64,000 nucleotides of DNA, taken from positions 337,882-401,881 of the forward strand of contig CABFPE010000413.1 of NCBI GenBank assembly GCA_900660155.1, written 5' to 3'. The notes below the pieces were generated by a model that was not told the origin of the DNA, ran no database searches, and worked only from the letters and a program-made list of their open reading frames with translations. The position numbers and the translations under genes were made by a program. This stretch comes from Hofstenia miamia. Its lineage: Eukaryota; Xenacoelomorpha; Acoela; Hofsteniidae. Positions 35,087-47,700 of this stretch are shown here, piece after piece; the first letter of the stretch is position 1, and each line of letters begins with the position of its first letter.

Positions 35087-36835
35087 TGGTAGCAATGACA
35101 TTTTATGAAGTCTATTTTTATAATTTCCAGTCTTCCATATTCATCGTGGGTATCTTCTTTGAAATTGCTCTAAATTTTTATATCAGTTTTATTAGGATAC
35201 CATATAATATATTCATAACATATTCTTGATAGAATTAAAGAGTTTTATAATTTCAATTTACTTAGATAGTGAACATTATAGGGAATATTTCTTTTTAAAT
35301 CTAAAAACATAAGGTTACAGTACTTTAATCTATATGAGATGTGTTTTGACCAACTTAAATTATTGGAAATGATAATACCAAATTTTTTACTAAATTAGAA
35401 GTTTGTGACTGAAAATTTAGAACTATATCAAATGATGGTATGCTGATAAATTCAGTTTATGCATTATTACATTTCATTCCAATTTCAAAGGGAAATGTAG
35501 TTTTTTCTGATGTCTATTTCACTAAATGAACAATATGATACTCAGTATTTTTCTGAGCATAAAGTCTTTTGTGAGTTTGTGTGTGAATGAGTTTGTGGGT
35601 TACTGATAGAAATTGCCTTCAAAGCTTCAACATTTTGTTCTCTAAAATATGGGATATTATTCATTCCTTCACTACATTTATAACTATTGGATACATAGCA
35701 TTTATTAATATAGTTAACTAGTGACATTTATATGACCCCGAGAATATTCTGTGACGTCCAGTTGAAAATAATCCTAGCTATTGGGCGCCACAAGAGAGAA
35801 TTTGTTTTTGCCAAATGGTCAGATTAAATTGAAGTGAGAAAGGTAAATATAAAATAAATGCACTATCAGTGAAGTGAGTATATTGGCTATTGTTATTATT
35901 CTTTAGAATAAAAATGATCTAAATGATTCTAAGTTCATAATCTAATTTACGATTGGATATATTATATAAATTTTTAACTTAGACTGTTAATTGTATAACA
36001 GCTTTGAAATGAAGAATAAAATTGATTAATTCTACAATTTTGTTATAACAAAAGACTAATATTACTAAAGAATATATTTCTGTGAACAGAACTAGACACA
36101 ATTTCCAATATTCAACAAGTAGTAAGAAAATTTGGCAAAATCCTTATATAATCTAGAATTTTTGAAGTCTATTATTCTTATAATAAACTAAGTAAATAAT
36201 TGCACGCTTTTACAAAATGTTATCAATGTGTTTGCAAACAACAAGTCTCTTGACTCTCAATATTTCTCAAAAGTATCTTATATCTCAACAATGATTTCGT
36301 ACTTACTCAGAATGAATAAATTGTAAGTTAACTGAACATGTTAAAATCAATATTATCAAACACGTTTTGAAAAATCGATTATCATGTAGTATAATTTGAC
36401 TATTTTTCCTCAGAAAGCAACTTGTAGAAAGTTTGATCTTAAATGTATTTGTGGAAAACGTCATTGAAACTCAGTTATTGCACATCAAGTACTTCAACAT
36501 AAAAAGCTTTGAAATACCAGTATTCTAATTAATCAATTGATTTTTGACACGCTTGCAATCAATTAATTGCAATAAATTTTTTCGAAGCCCTGCCAGTAGA
36601 AAAATGTTGTTCACTTTTATATGTTTCTTTGTGTTTTCTGTAGAATATTACAAAAGAAATTCGTAAGAATAAGTAATTTGCTAAGAATAATAATAACTAG
36701 TTCCCATATATACATACATTTAGAATTATTGGTTACTTTGCTTGTGGTGTGTGAATGCCAGCTATTTCTAAGTTCAAATACTACAAAACCATTCCAATGA
36801 ATAAAATATTGAATTCCTTAAGATAGGGTGTACCT
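35087..36835. other. Intergenic DNA, no gene seen
   Basis: AT-rich without coding content or clear repeats. Confidence 0.45.
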
Positions 36836-37300
36836 ACAAATAAGCACATTGCAACTGTGTGAACTTTTAACATGATTTACCAAAGGCTTTTAATTATTGA
36901 CCACGAAATTTTAAATAAAAAAGTACAAATTTTGGACATTTCAAGCAAAAATACAGACCTAGTAAACAGCTATCTCCATAGTGGAAGTTAAAGTAAATGG
37001 AATTCTCATTTGCTGAATTTTTATTAAAAATAGTATTCCTCAAGGAATAGTTTTGGGAACTTTACTATTATAAAAGTAATTTAGCAACATAAGTCTCCTG
37101 AAATTGTTATAAACGTTCTCGAAGAAAATTGCCTGTTTCTTGCACAATATTGCGTATCATTAAAACTAATAATAAAGCCATCTACAACTAAATTTTTTAA
37201 CTACTGTAGTCCTAAATCTAACGGTAATCTCACGAATGTTTCTCCGTACAAATTAAAATTTAATGATCTCTACAAAATTGAAAAATAGCATTCAACCTTG
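36836..37300 (+). mobile_element. Very old LINE RT fragment
   Basis: Only traces remain: a D-L-x-K-A-F segment near 36885, then IPQGIVLGTLL near 37040. The order and spacing fit a reverse transcriptase, but stops are frequent. Confidence 0.45.
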
Positions 37301-39921
37301 ATCAATCCAAAACCGGATCTCAGTAAGTTGGAAATTTTCACTTGCCAACTACGAGTAAATATACGATCATCATAAAACAAACTGTTTTTTATACTTCTGC
37401 AAAGGACAGCAAATATATGTTAATTTTTGAAAATATTAGTAATATTTTGCTATATTATGTGAATTTTATCAGCTAGTAATTATCCACGATTAAATATAAA
37501 GTCTAGTACAAGTAGCAGTCGTGCTAAAAATCGGTCTGATTCAATCTCTCATTTATAGCTGTAAACAGTATTTTATATATACAAAGTAACTATAAATATA
37601 GATATTCAATCTAGTGAAGATCTATACAAACACATGAAGTCATCGCTTAGCACAAAATTTGTTTGATTAACAGCCATAGATTTCAGTAATTTTTATGAAA
37701 ATAATCTTCATTGGTTTCAATATAATGGCCAGAAATTAAATTGAAACTGTATGACCCAGAATAGAAAATGAGTCAAAGTTTTAACCCCAAACCCTTTTAA
37801 AGTAAAAAAAAGTCCAAAATCAATTGAAACCGGGCTCAATCCCAACCCAACAATTTATTTTTAAAATTTGAGAAAATTTAGTAACTACACAAAGTATAAA
37901 ATTCTGCTTACAGATATCAAAATTCCATTGTTTATATGTACTTTTCTGGAATAAACCAAATTTCTTTTTGATGCTATTATTAAGCCAGCATGAGGAAATA
38001 TCTCTTCTTTTGAGAAGTGATCCATGAATGTTCAACATCTTTCTTACAACGACTCGGAAAATTGGCATTTTGGTTTTGGATCTGCGAAAATTTTTGATAT
38101 TATTCTTCTCACCTACTGTTCTCGAGCATAAAAATAACTAGTATTACTGAGAATAATCAAATATTTCTAGTATATGAATATTTCGTAAGATGCTCCACAT
38201 CATACCAATCATCGTTAACACATTAAATATATATTTCTGACATTCTTTTTTAGTATTTCTAAATGTTTTTTGTAGGTTATGCTGTCAAGCCTTTTTATTG
38301 CCAGCAAGGGATTATTAATTTCGATTATTTCAGAAATAAGCCCTTGTAATGCAAATAAAAAACACCTAGTTAGAAGTTTTTCAACCGAATATTCAAGTAG
38401 AATGCATGGATATATCAGATGGTTTCGACTGGGTTTCTCTACGCAAATCTCAATGGGAATCTCTTTCCCCTCCAATGTAAATTATGGAATATAGAAGAAT
38501 AAGAAAAAGTTCAAGAAAATGAATTGCTATGCTCATAGCGGAGCTATAACGACTAAACGGATGGTGTTTTATGAAAATTTTACTCACAAATTAACAAAAT
38601 ATAAAACAAAGCATGTTATCAGGTTACAGTGCTACATTCAATTAGAGTATGTTTTATAGTTATTGTTCAAGAATATATACAAAGTGTACAATATACCATT
38701 TATGAACTTTTGATTTAATATGGATTGCAATTACTCATATTGTTAATAATTATTTCATAATGCTGGGAATTTTTTGTATTAAATGTTTTTTTCTTTTATT
38801 CATTTTAAATGCATACGTGATTGCAAGGATTGTAATGGGAATGGTACACTAAATCTTTGTCAGAACAGCCATTTATGACTCTTGCATCTGAATGTTTGAC
38901 GTGATCTGATTTATAATACCTTACCGTATTCAGTATATGTTGTTCCATGGCACAAGGATTTTGATTAGCTATCCTACAATGAAAAATAATGAAATATAGC
39001 TTGAACTAGCGATACATGCATGTATACATACAAATATAAGATTGGTTCATTTTATTATGCACACGCAGTTAGGGAGCATGTATGTAACATCTATGACTAT
39101 TACCCATGTGGATGTGCATGAACTCTATTGAACAATAAACACGTCATAACTGTTAAAAGCAAATTCTCATCAAATAATTCAGCTTGCCCAAATTCAAAAG
39201 TAAAAACCTGCTCAAAAATAGCATTTGCTCAAATTAATTGTGTCAAAACATTTTGTCGCTAAATGGCGTTCAATAGAGTTTATGCACAGCCTCATGGGAA
39301 ACAGTCATAGGTGTTACGAAAAATTCAAGGTGTCCCAATGTAGAACCCGTGTACTATTCTTAGCTACTCACACTGTATTTTTTCAACTTGAGTAGGCTTT
39401 TCAATAATAATGTATTTTCTGGAAGAATACAGTATGCAGAATACAGTTTAAATGGGAATGATTTGTAATTTTCTATATAAAATTGTGAGGTAAATTATGA
39501 CAGCAGCTTTCAACATATCAGATTGATTAATGAAGAAGGTCTTCGTTTTTTACTGCATTTTTCGCACAGTCTTGAAGATCTCGGTTTTTAACAATTTTGC
39601 AATTTGAAAAGTTTGAGAATACGGTTACATAAAAAACTAGAAATAATGCTAATACTTTTAGGGGAACATCTTAATGATTTCAAACTATCGAGCAAAGTTG
39701 AATTATTTATGGAGCCGAAAGCTCTTCATAAATCTATGCTCATTAGTGTTATTGCTTCAGCGTGACCTTGCCAAAATAATGCATCTATTTTTGCGAAGAC
39801 TATTCTTTAATAATATAGAATTTTGAATTTGTTTATGTAGTCTGATATTTGAAAAAACATAATTTTTCCAACACTGCTAATGGGACTTTCGACAAATATA
39901 AACTGCATGAGATATCATTTA

Positions 39922-39925
<4 letters not shown>
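37301..39925. other. Intergenic DNA, no gene seen
   Basis: Open frames near 37820-38068 and the overlapping pair at 38215-38494 are unrecognised and probably chance. A 'ccgggctcaatcccaaccc' stretch at about 37828 resembles the hAT-like patch of the 1.07 kb repeat. Confidence 0.4.

Positions 39926-39957
<32 letters not shown>
39926..39957. repeat. (AT)n microsatellite
   Basis: TA units directly before a mariner-like end. Confidence 0.9.
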
Positions 39958-39960
<3 letters not shown>

Positions 39961-39970
39961 GGTGGGCCAA
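39958..39970. mobile_element. Start of a Tc1/mariner-type element cut by the gap
   Basis: 'cagggtgggccaa' after TA is a typical start of a mariner-family terminal repeat. The sequence is lost in the gap directly after it, so element size and content are unknown. Confidence 0.5.
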
Positions 39971-40558
39971 NNNNNNNNNNNNNNNNNNNNNNNNNNNNNN
40001 NNNNNNNNNNNNNNNNNNNNNNNNNNNNNNNNNNNNNNNNNNNNNNNNNNNNNNNNNNNNNNNNNNNNNNNNNNNNNNNNNNNNNNNNNNNNNNNNNNNN
40101 NNNNNNNNNNNNNNNNNNNNNNNNNNNNNNNNNNNNNNNNNNNNNNNNNNNNNNNNNNNNNNNNNNNNNNNNNNNNNNNNNNNNNNNNNNNNNNNNNNNN
40201 NNNNNNNNNNNNNNNNNNNNNNNNNNNNNNNNNNNNNNNNNNNNNNNNNNNNNNNNNNNNNNNNNNNNNNNNNNNNNNNNNNNNNNNNNNNNNNNNNNNN
40301 NNNNNNNNNNNNNNNNNNNNNNNNNNNNNNNNNNNNNNNNNNNNNNNNNNNNNNNNNNNNNNNNNNNNNNNNNNNNNNNNNNNNNNNNNNNNNNNNNNNN
40401 NNNNNNNNNNNNNNNNNNNNNNNNNNNNNNNNNNNNNNNNNNNNNNNNNNNNNNNNNNNNNNNNNNNNNNNNNNNNNNNNNNNNNNNNNNNNNNNNNNNN
40501 NNNNNNNNNNNNNNNNNNNNNNNNNNNNNNNNNNNNNNNNNNNNNNNNNNNNNNNNNN
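39971..40558. other. Assembly gap, 588 Ns
   Basis: Unsequenced. Open frames reported through it have no meaning. Confidence 1.
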
Positions 40559-40732
40559 TTTGCGGAATAAATCTTTCATAATATGCTAAGTCTTAGCAAA
40601 ATATCATTTAAATATATATATATATATATAATTCTGAAAATGACTTTATAGACATCATAAGTTTCCTTTTAACAATTAAGGCAATTTTAGATGTAGGTAT
40701 TTTGTCACTAGGGTTCTATTTGTAGTAGAATA

Positions 40733-41890
40733 GGGGAGACCGGGGCTAGTTGATACAATTTTTGTTTTAATTGGTTTTTCAGCCAAGCCCTGCAAGCCAT
40801 GCACACGATATTTGGTACTAAAAATCTTGCAGCTGCTAGCTACAATTTTGAATTTAATATATTTAAGAAGTCTTATAAACTTTTGATAAATTGAGTGAAA
40901 TGTAATCTAGTATACATCGTATCAACTTGCCCCAAGCACGGGGCAAGTTGATTCATAACAGGGGCAAAATTAATATATTAGTCTATCTGCGATAAAAAAT
41001 ATTAACTATCGCTTAATTGCATGGTATTAACAACTGCCCATTAACAATATGGTATTGAACTTTGATAACTTGAAAAAAACAAAGGTATGTTTATTTCAAT
41101 TTTTTCAAACCACTTTATGCACAATCCCAATCTTTATCACAGTTGTAACAGCTGTAGATTGAGGGCTCATTCTCCTCATTAACGCTGTGAACCAATCGGA
41201 GCAAGCGTTTTTGTTAGCAATTCAAGAATCTAGTATCTTCATGCCCTCTAAGCAAAGTGGTATGCAATATCACGTAGACATGATGGCGTTAAACCCTAGT
41301 ATATTGAACTGCATTCTAAGCACAATTTGAAGAGGTCATTTTCAACTTCTTCCGCAAAACTTGTTCTGGTGTTCCATATCCAATGTTGCATGGTTCATCT
41401 GCACTAGCTTTGTGTTTTTTCACAACCCGATGTAATGTTGCAAAGTGAATGTTGTGGTCCTTAGCTGCATTTCAAAGAGAAGCGCCGTCTAAGCAACTAT
41501 TAACTGCTTGTTGAATGCTTGTAGGTATCAGACTATTATCTAAATAAAACTAAATTTGGTCAAATTCTGTACATTACTTTGCGAGATATTCATGAGTGGG
41601 ATGATTTTTGGGATATTTACTGAGCCCTCACGTATTCAAAAATGGACTCGATTTTTTTGCGTAATTTTATTTTATATGCAGAGAACATATAAAATTTCAG
41701 CCAATTTACACCTATTTTGTAATACCTTACTTTATGGTATGCAAATAGCTCGAGCAATGGTAATGTGTGCGGTAAATGATGTTCATGTGTGGTTTTGAAA
41801 TTGCAAAACTTTTCATTAAATGACTCCGTACACATGGCATACATGGTCTGTATTAACTTACCCCGTGTATCAAGTATTCCGCGGTCTCCC
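40733..41890 (-). mobile_element. pogo-family (Tc1/mariner superfamily) transposon, deleted
   Basis: Ends are inverted GGGGAGACCG followed by partly shared sequence (ctagttgata and atacttgata), with TA on both sides (40731-40732, 41891-41892). Minus-strand frames near 41500-41150 read NAAKDHNIHFATLHRVVKKHK, a psq-type helix-turn-helix, then GYGTPEQVL and, after breaks, NKNACSDWFTALMRR, the CENP-B-like second DNA-binding part of pogo transposases. The DDE domain appears to be missing, which fits the 1.16 kb length. Several stops; inactive. Confidence 0.8.
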
Positions 41891-41892
41891 CT

Positions 41893-42133
41893 AAAATAGA
41901 AATTATAACAAAGCAAATTTAATCATTTAAACCAAAAACATTTTATTGAATATTGATGCTTCGAAATGTAATTAGACTGCAGCTATTTTTCCAAGCAAAT
42001 TTTCACTTAATCTTGTTTATGCTTAGTTACTTTACCACGCATAATACTTTAAACTTTTGGGTCACAGATTCGATTCAATCGTTATTTATTCTATTAATAC
42101 AAACAAAGTTGTTTAGTTAATTAACGTTCAACA
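41893..42133. promoter_or_regulatory. Probable 5' flank/UTR of DNase II gene
   Basis: Lies between the pogo element and the DNase II start codon. No specific promoter motif can be called. Confidence 0.3.
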
Positions 42134-43001
42134 ATGAACCTTATGAAATGCCTTGTTTTTGTCCAATTTAGCTTTTGCATAGCTCTTGCATTTGACTGCA
42201 TAGGTGAAGATGGATCTTCCGTTGATTGGTGGTACATATACAAATTACCAGATGTGTCATATTCAGTAAGTTTACCAAATTTATTCTATCCATATCACAA
42301 CGTCTAGTATTAAGATTGACAAGTTGCGCAAACAAATTTAATACAAATTTTCTACATATAATTCTAAATTGCTTCTTTGCTTGATCTGCAATTTTACTCC
42401 TTAATAATTGACATTAAGCTTGAGGTAGAATCACCCCAATTTAGTCTTAATAATACAAATAATGTTATAATTAATTATTACATTCTAAGATATTATGTAA
42501 GAAAATTGAAAGCATATATTTGTTAATATTGTGAATTTGCTTGCACTCGAGAGAAAAATTACTACAGCGCTAATCATACCCCAAAGCTGTTCTTCCGATG
42601 CGGCACAGTGTTGTATTGAGCACTATACGTATCCTTGGAATGAGTGTAGGATAACACAAAGACCGACCCAATCATACCCACCAGCTGATTACCGCCAGAC
42701 GACATTTCTCCAATCACAGCTCAATATGATGTAGTGTGGTTTTAAACGTTTAGTGAAGCTTAGGTATTGATAAAACTACTCGAATTAGTGGGGATTAGTT
42801 GCTTAGAAATTGCCTTCTAGCATTGAAGCACTGATTTCTACTCCAGGAAGGTTGAGAAGAACCTAATTCAGCATGTCTGCATTTTGTAGACAGAATTTCA
42901 AATGTATATTTTAGCTCTACTTTCCAGTGAGAGTAGACTATTGTAGAAGTAATGTAGAAATCCTTAATGTTAAAGCCTCTATGGCATTAAAAGACTGTAT
43001 T

Positions 43002-43038
<37 letters not shown>

Positions 43039-44666
43039 CGAAGTAAGAAAATAAGATTTGTTATTACCCATTGCGACCCTAATGCCGAATTGAAGAGTAA
43101 ATGCTATTCCCAAAAGGTTACAAAAATGAAAATTAGCAAATTTACAAATTCTTTAAATTGAAAAACGAATTAGGTTTAGCGAATTCAAAGATTTTGCGTA
43201 TATTACAACTAAAATATTTTTACCTGATAAATTCGAACTTCAAAATTTTTGAAGGCAAGTGATTTTTGATCCAAAATCGTGATAATTAAATGACTAAATA
43301 TTTCAGGAAAAAATTCTGGATTTCAGAAATTGGACAGATGATATTATAATTAGGCTGGTCCATCAATTGAAAATATTGTGTGGACGAAAATAGTTAGGTA
43401 TTTGGAAAGAGTGAAGTGAGGTAAAGTACGTATTTGCCTAGTTAAACTAGTTACACTAGGTAGTAGTTTAAGTAAAATATTATACATTGGGTTTTTTTTA
43501 ATAATCTATATCGCTGTGGGAACAAGTGATGACACGGAGCAAAAAAAAATTTAATAGCATAAAAACTTTTTAAAGACAAGAACTATGCTGCAATATAGAT
43601 TTTTTTAACATTTTTAACATATTAATTTTAAATTCTCGTCTAAAAACGTCCTCACAATTGATTCGAATACACTTGTTTTAATTTGTGTTGCGAATGCCTT
43701 TAGAAAATCTACACCGATGTAACTACTAAAATCATATTAAGAAATATACAAAGCCAATTATATTTAATGCACTTGGAAAATTTGACGCATACAAAAGATA
43801 ACAAATTTGATAAAGGTGCGTTCAAACGAGCATCTTTTGATTCGCGACTTTTTTATACCTAAAAAATATTGCTCGTCTGAACTCTCATAGCATTGCGAAA
43901 AAATTCTAAGAAAATTATAGTTTGGTTTTACATTTTATGTGTTATTTTCTGAAAACAATAGTATATATATATATATATACTCAAGATTCACAGTGAGCTA
44001 TTCCTTACGATGTCGATAAAATGGGCTTAACATATTCTAGTAATGATTTAAAATGCCTTAGAATATCTAAAGTGACTGGAATTTTCAATTATTTTGTGAT
44101 GTATTGACAATTGTTGATATTGGACTTTTCATTTTCAAATTTTTCTCAAACTAAGTTGTGATTGAAAACATAATAGTTGTTATTTTAGTATTACGCTGAG
44201 TACAATTCTGGTCTTGAATATCTCTACGCAGATAGTGACAATCCAGAGTTAAGCAAAGCAAGCGACCGGTTGATTAATTCAACAGAGAGTGCGTTTGGCA
44301 GAACTGCGAATCAGTACTTTCAAAGCACCGATAAACAAAATTTTGGGTATTTTTTTTACAATGATGAACACGTTAACCGAAGCTACAATTGGTCATGGGG
44401 ACATACAAAGGTAAAATGAAGTTTACAAAGAATGCTAAACATAATTATTACATTAATTGAATTCCATAGAATATGAAAAATTGGTAGTTAGTGATTGCAT
44501 GAGTAATTAAACTTTTGAGGCTCTTCAAATCTTGAAGCACTTAAGGATTTCCACTACAGCGATATACCAAAAAAAAGAGAGGGCTAATCATTTACTTAGT
44601 GTCAATTCAGATGGTTCTTGCAATTTTTTTCAATAGGCTTTGACAATGCATAAAGAAGGGTTGATT

Positions 44667-44719
<53 letters not shown>

Positions 44720-47700
44720 GGAAATGATTATTAATGATAAACAGTTTGAGTAATATAGATATTATTAAAAACTCATTAAATGGCATGAAATTTACCCTGG
44801 ACAATCTAATGTTATATTGCAAGGGGGATGTAACCGTCTCTCTCTTAGCTACGTCCATGGAAGCCTTCCTCAAATTCAAATAAATTATATGAAATTTCAA
44901 TTTCAAATATTCCAAGTTATTTCAAAAGATGGCGCTTTAAGTTGGTATTTTTTGAATTGAAATATTTATCGAGTTGTAGAAATAGTTCAAAAATAAATAC
45001 AACAAATTATTGAATTGCTTGGCTTATAGGCGACTAGTCTTCACTTAATATTTAATATTTCTAATAATTTCGCATTTGAAAATATGATCAGGAGCATTTG
45101 CTTTTACAGTGACAGCTCATAAGATTTTTGTTTAAGTATAAAATCTATATCAACATCTAAGATTAATTTTCAGATATTGCAAAAAACTATGATGTAAAGT
45201 TTTTAGTGAATTGCTATTATACAACTTTCTGGAGATTTTTATAACATGATTAAAAAAACAAAAAAATATATGCGACAAGGTGCTTAAAATATTGCACACG
45301 ATTACGTTTCTTTCATAACTCAATGTATGTTTTTGATGGAAAGTTCATTTCATTTCTCGATTTAAGTCGCCTTTTTTACTAGAACCTAGGATATTGAATT
45401 TCGTTAATCCAAAGACTTGCTAATTAATCCCAATGCTCCACTTTCGAAAAAAAATTAATGGGGTTTGTTAACCTATTGTTAATAATAAATATTTTTGGAA
45501 ATTTTGCTGGAAATAAATGATTACTCGCTATTTGCATAATTTGGAATATACATATTTTCAAGCAAAATAAAGTGCTTATTTATAGGGGTTTGGAATTTTC
45601 GACTCCGATGGTGGCATATTTGTTCCGCATAGCGTCCCGAAATTTCCACCAACATTAGAAAAATTTGAATATCCAGACAATGCAAAAAAATATGGGCAAA
45701 ATTTGTTTTGCTTTTCACTACAAGTAAGTACATTTTCAATATATTTTAACATTATTTCATGAAACTGTAAGCAAATTTTGCTTTCAGAACTAATACAAAG
45801 ACAAAATTCACCGTATATATGCGTAAATATATATTGGAAGTAATGAAATTTTAACTAGGACATAGGTGAAGATCTTGTATCGCAAAAAATTTAACTGAAA
45901 ACCGGATTTAAGATTGCATTCATTTTTGCAATTGTTCTTTCCTTGTCGAAACTTAGTTTATATATATTGACTTCTCATTTTCGTTAACACCATCTACATG
46001 ACTGAATGTAATTGATCAACCTCTTCTAAATTTATTTTCCACTATTCTGTCTATGATTTTTCACAGAAGCAAATCGTAAATGTTATTGTATTATGGACTT
46101 CATACTATAATTGATAAGTTTACCGCATTATTCCATTGACTCCACATCATCCCAAAGCAAAAATATTGAACTTTTGCCAATAATTGAAAGTGTTTTAATG
46201 GTTTTCCTTCGCAAGAGAGCTTAGTAATGTGATTGTTACATTTAGAGTGAAAAATTAAGATTGATGTTATGATGATCTTCTTTATATATACATTTTTATA
46301 AGGACCTAAGCCATAATTATAGTAAAATTAAAGCAATAATGGAAAATAATGGTAAAAATTTGTAAAAAGTAGAATCTATGTCTTGTAACAGGACCATTGA
46401 AATGCCGTTACCATATAGAACTAAGTAGTTTCTTAATTTTTAATTGAATTAATATTTCCAATATTTGGTGATAATCTAGTGTACTAACCCTAAATGACTG
46501 TAACATTTACCATATACGTATTTTATGGAGTAACAGTAAGTTATGATGTAAATTCTATATACTTGTAAACGTGATGTTAACTTTTTAAAATTTCGTTACG
46601 GACTAGTTTTGTGTGCATAGATAAAAAATAATTTTCTCAAAAAAATTCTGTTTCATTGATGAACATACTAAGGAGTCACAAATGACACAGTTCAATAAAA
46701 AAAGTCACTTTTAAATGAGTAACATCACTCTTAACAGTGAAAATGAATTTCCGTTACTGCTTGACCAGCCCCAATTAAAACCAATTTAATATCGCCCCTT
46801 TAGAAACAAAAAGCGGTACCTACAATAATAGTTATAGAGAAAATCGTTTGTGTTTACAATGTTATTAAACTTAATTCAATCGTAGCAACATAACGGCAAA
46901 TCATCTGTAACTTTTCAATTTGAATATAACACATTTTCTGTATGGAAATGGCTCACAAAATAATAAAATGTCAAAAATCACATTGCATAATGTAAATGAG
47001 TTGTATCTCCGTTTTTTATAAAGGAAGCTGCTTATATTTTGCTTAAACTTTTATGGAAAACATATAAAAATCTTGCCATTGATAGCATTGTAATGTTAAA
47101 TGAGATAATGGCGATTGTTGGCATAACTGACAACGATATATCAATATGACTAATCTTCAGATATTTTATTATTAACTGGGCTTGGCAAAACTTAACTGCC
47201 AAATTTGCACTGAAGTTGATTATTGCAATTTGCCGTTTGCATGTAGGCAAACCTTAATAAAAGGGAACTACAACAAGAGCATTTATACTCTGCTCCTTTT
47301 TAAATAGAATGTTTTTTGCCATTTGCAAAATTTAAGTTTTCAAGTGAATTTTTCTTTTATTTCAATATACCAATTAATACAATGGGTAAATGCCCGGCTC
47401 AGCCCAAATTTCTATATCGAAAGTCCGGCACAAGCCCAGCCCTACTAAACTTTAGGCCCAACCCAATTATAACTCGGTTTTTAAATGATAAACGATCATG
47501 TGATCTAAGACCAGGTCTATTAGAAGAATATAGAAAAATACAATAAAAAATTGAAAAATCAAGCTTGCCAGTGAGAAGCTTGTTAAATTATATCAAACCC
47601 AAATATTGTAAGTAGAGAGATAAGATTGAGGAAGTCGAAGAGGGGTACAAGTACTTAAGTGTGATAGAGAAAAATAGAACAAATCATGAGGAAATGAGGA

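Noticed and set aside
39833-40589. Long open frames of 200-248 codons
   Set aside because: They run through the N gap and have no sequence content.
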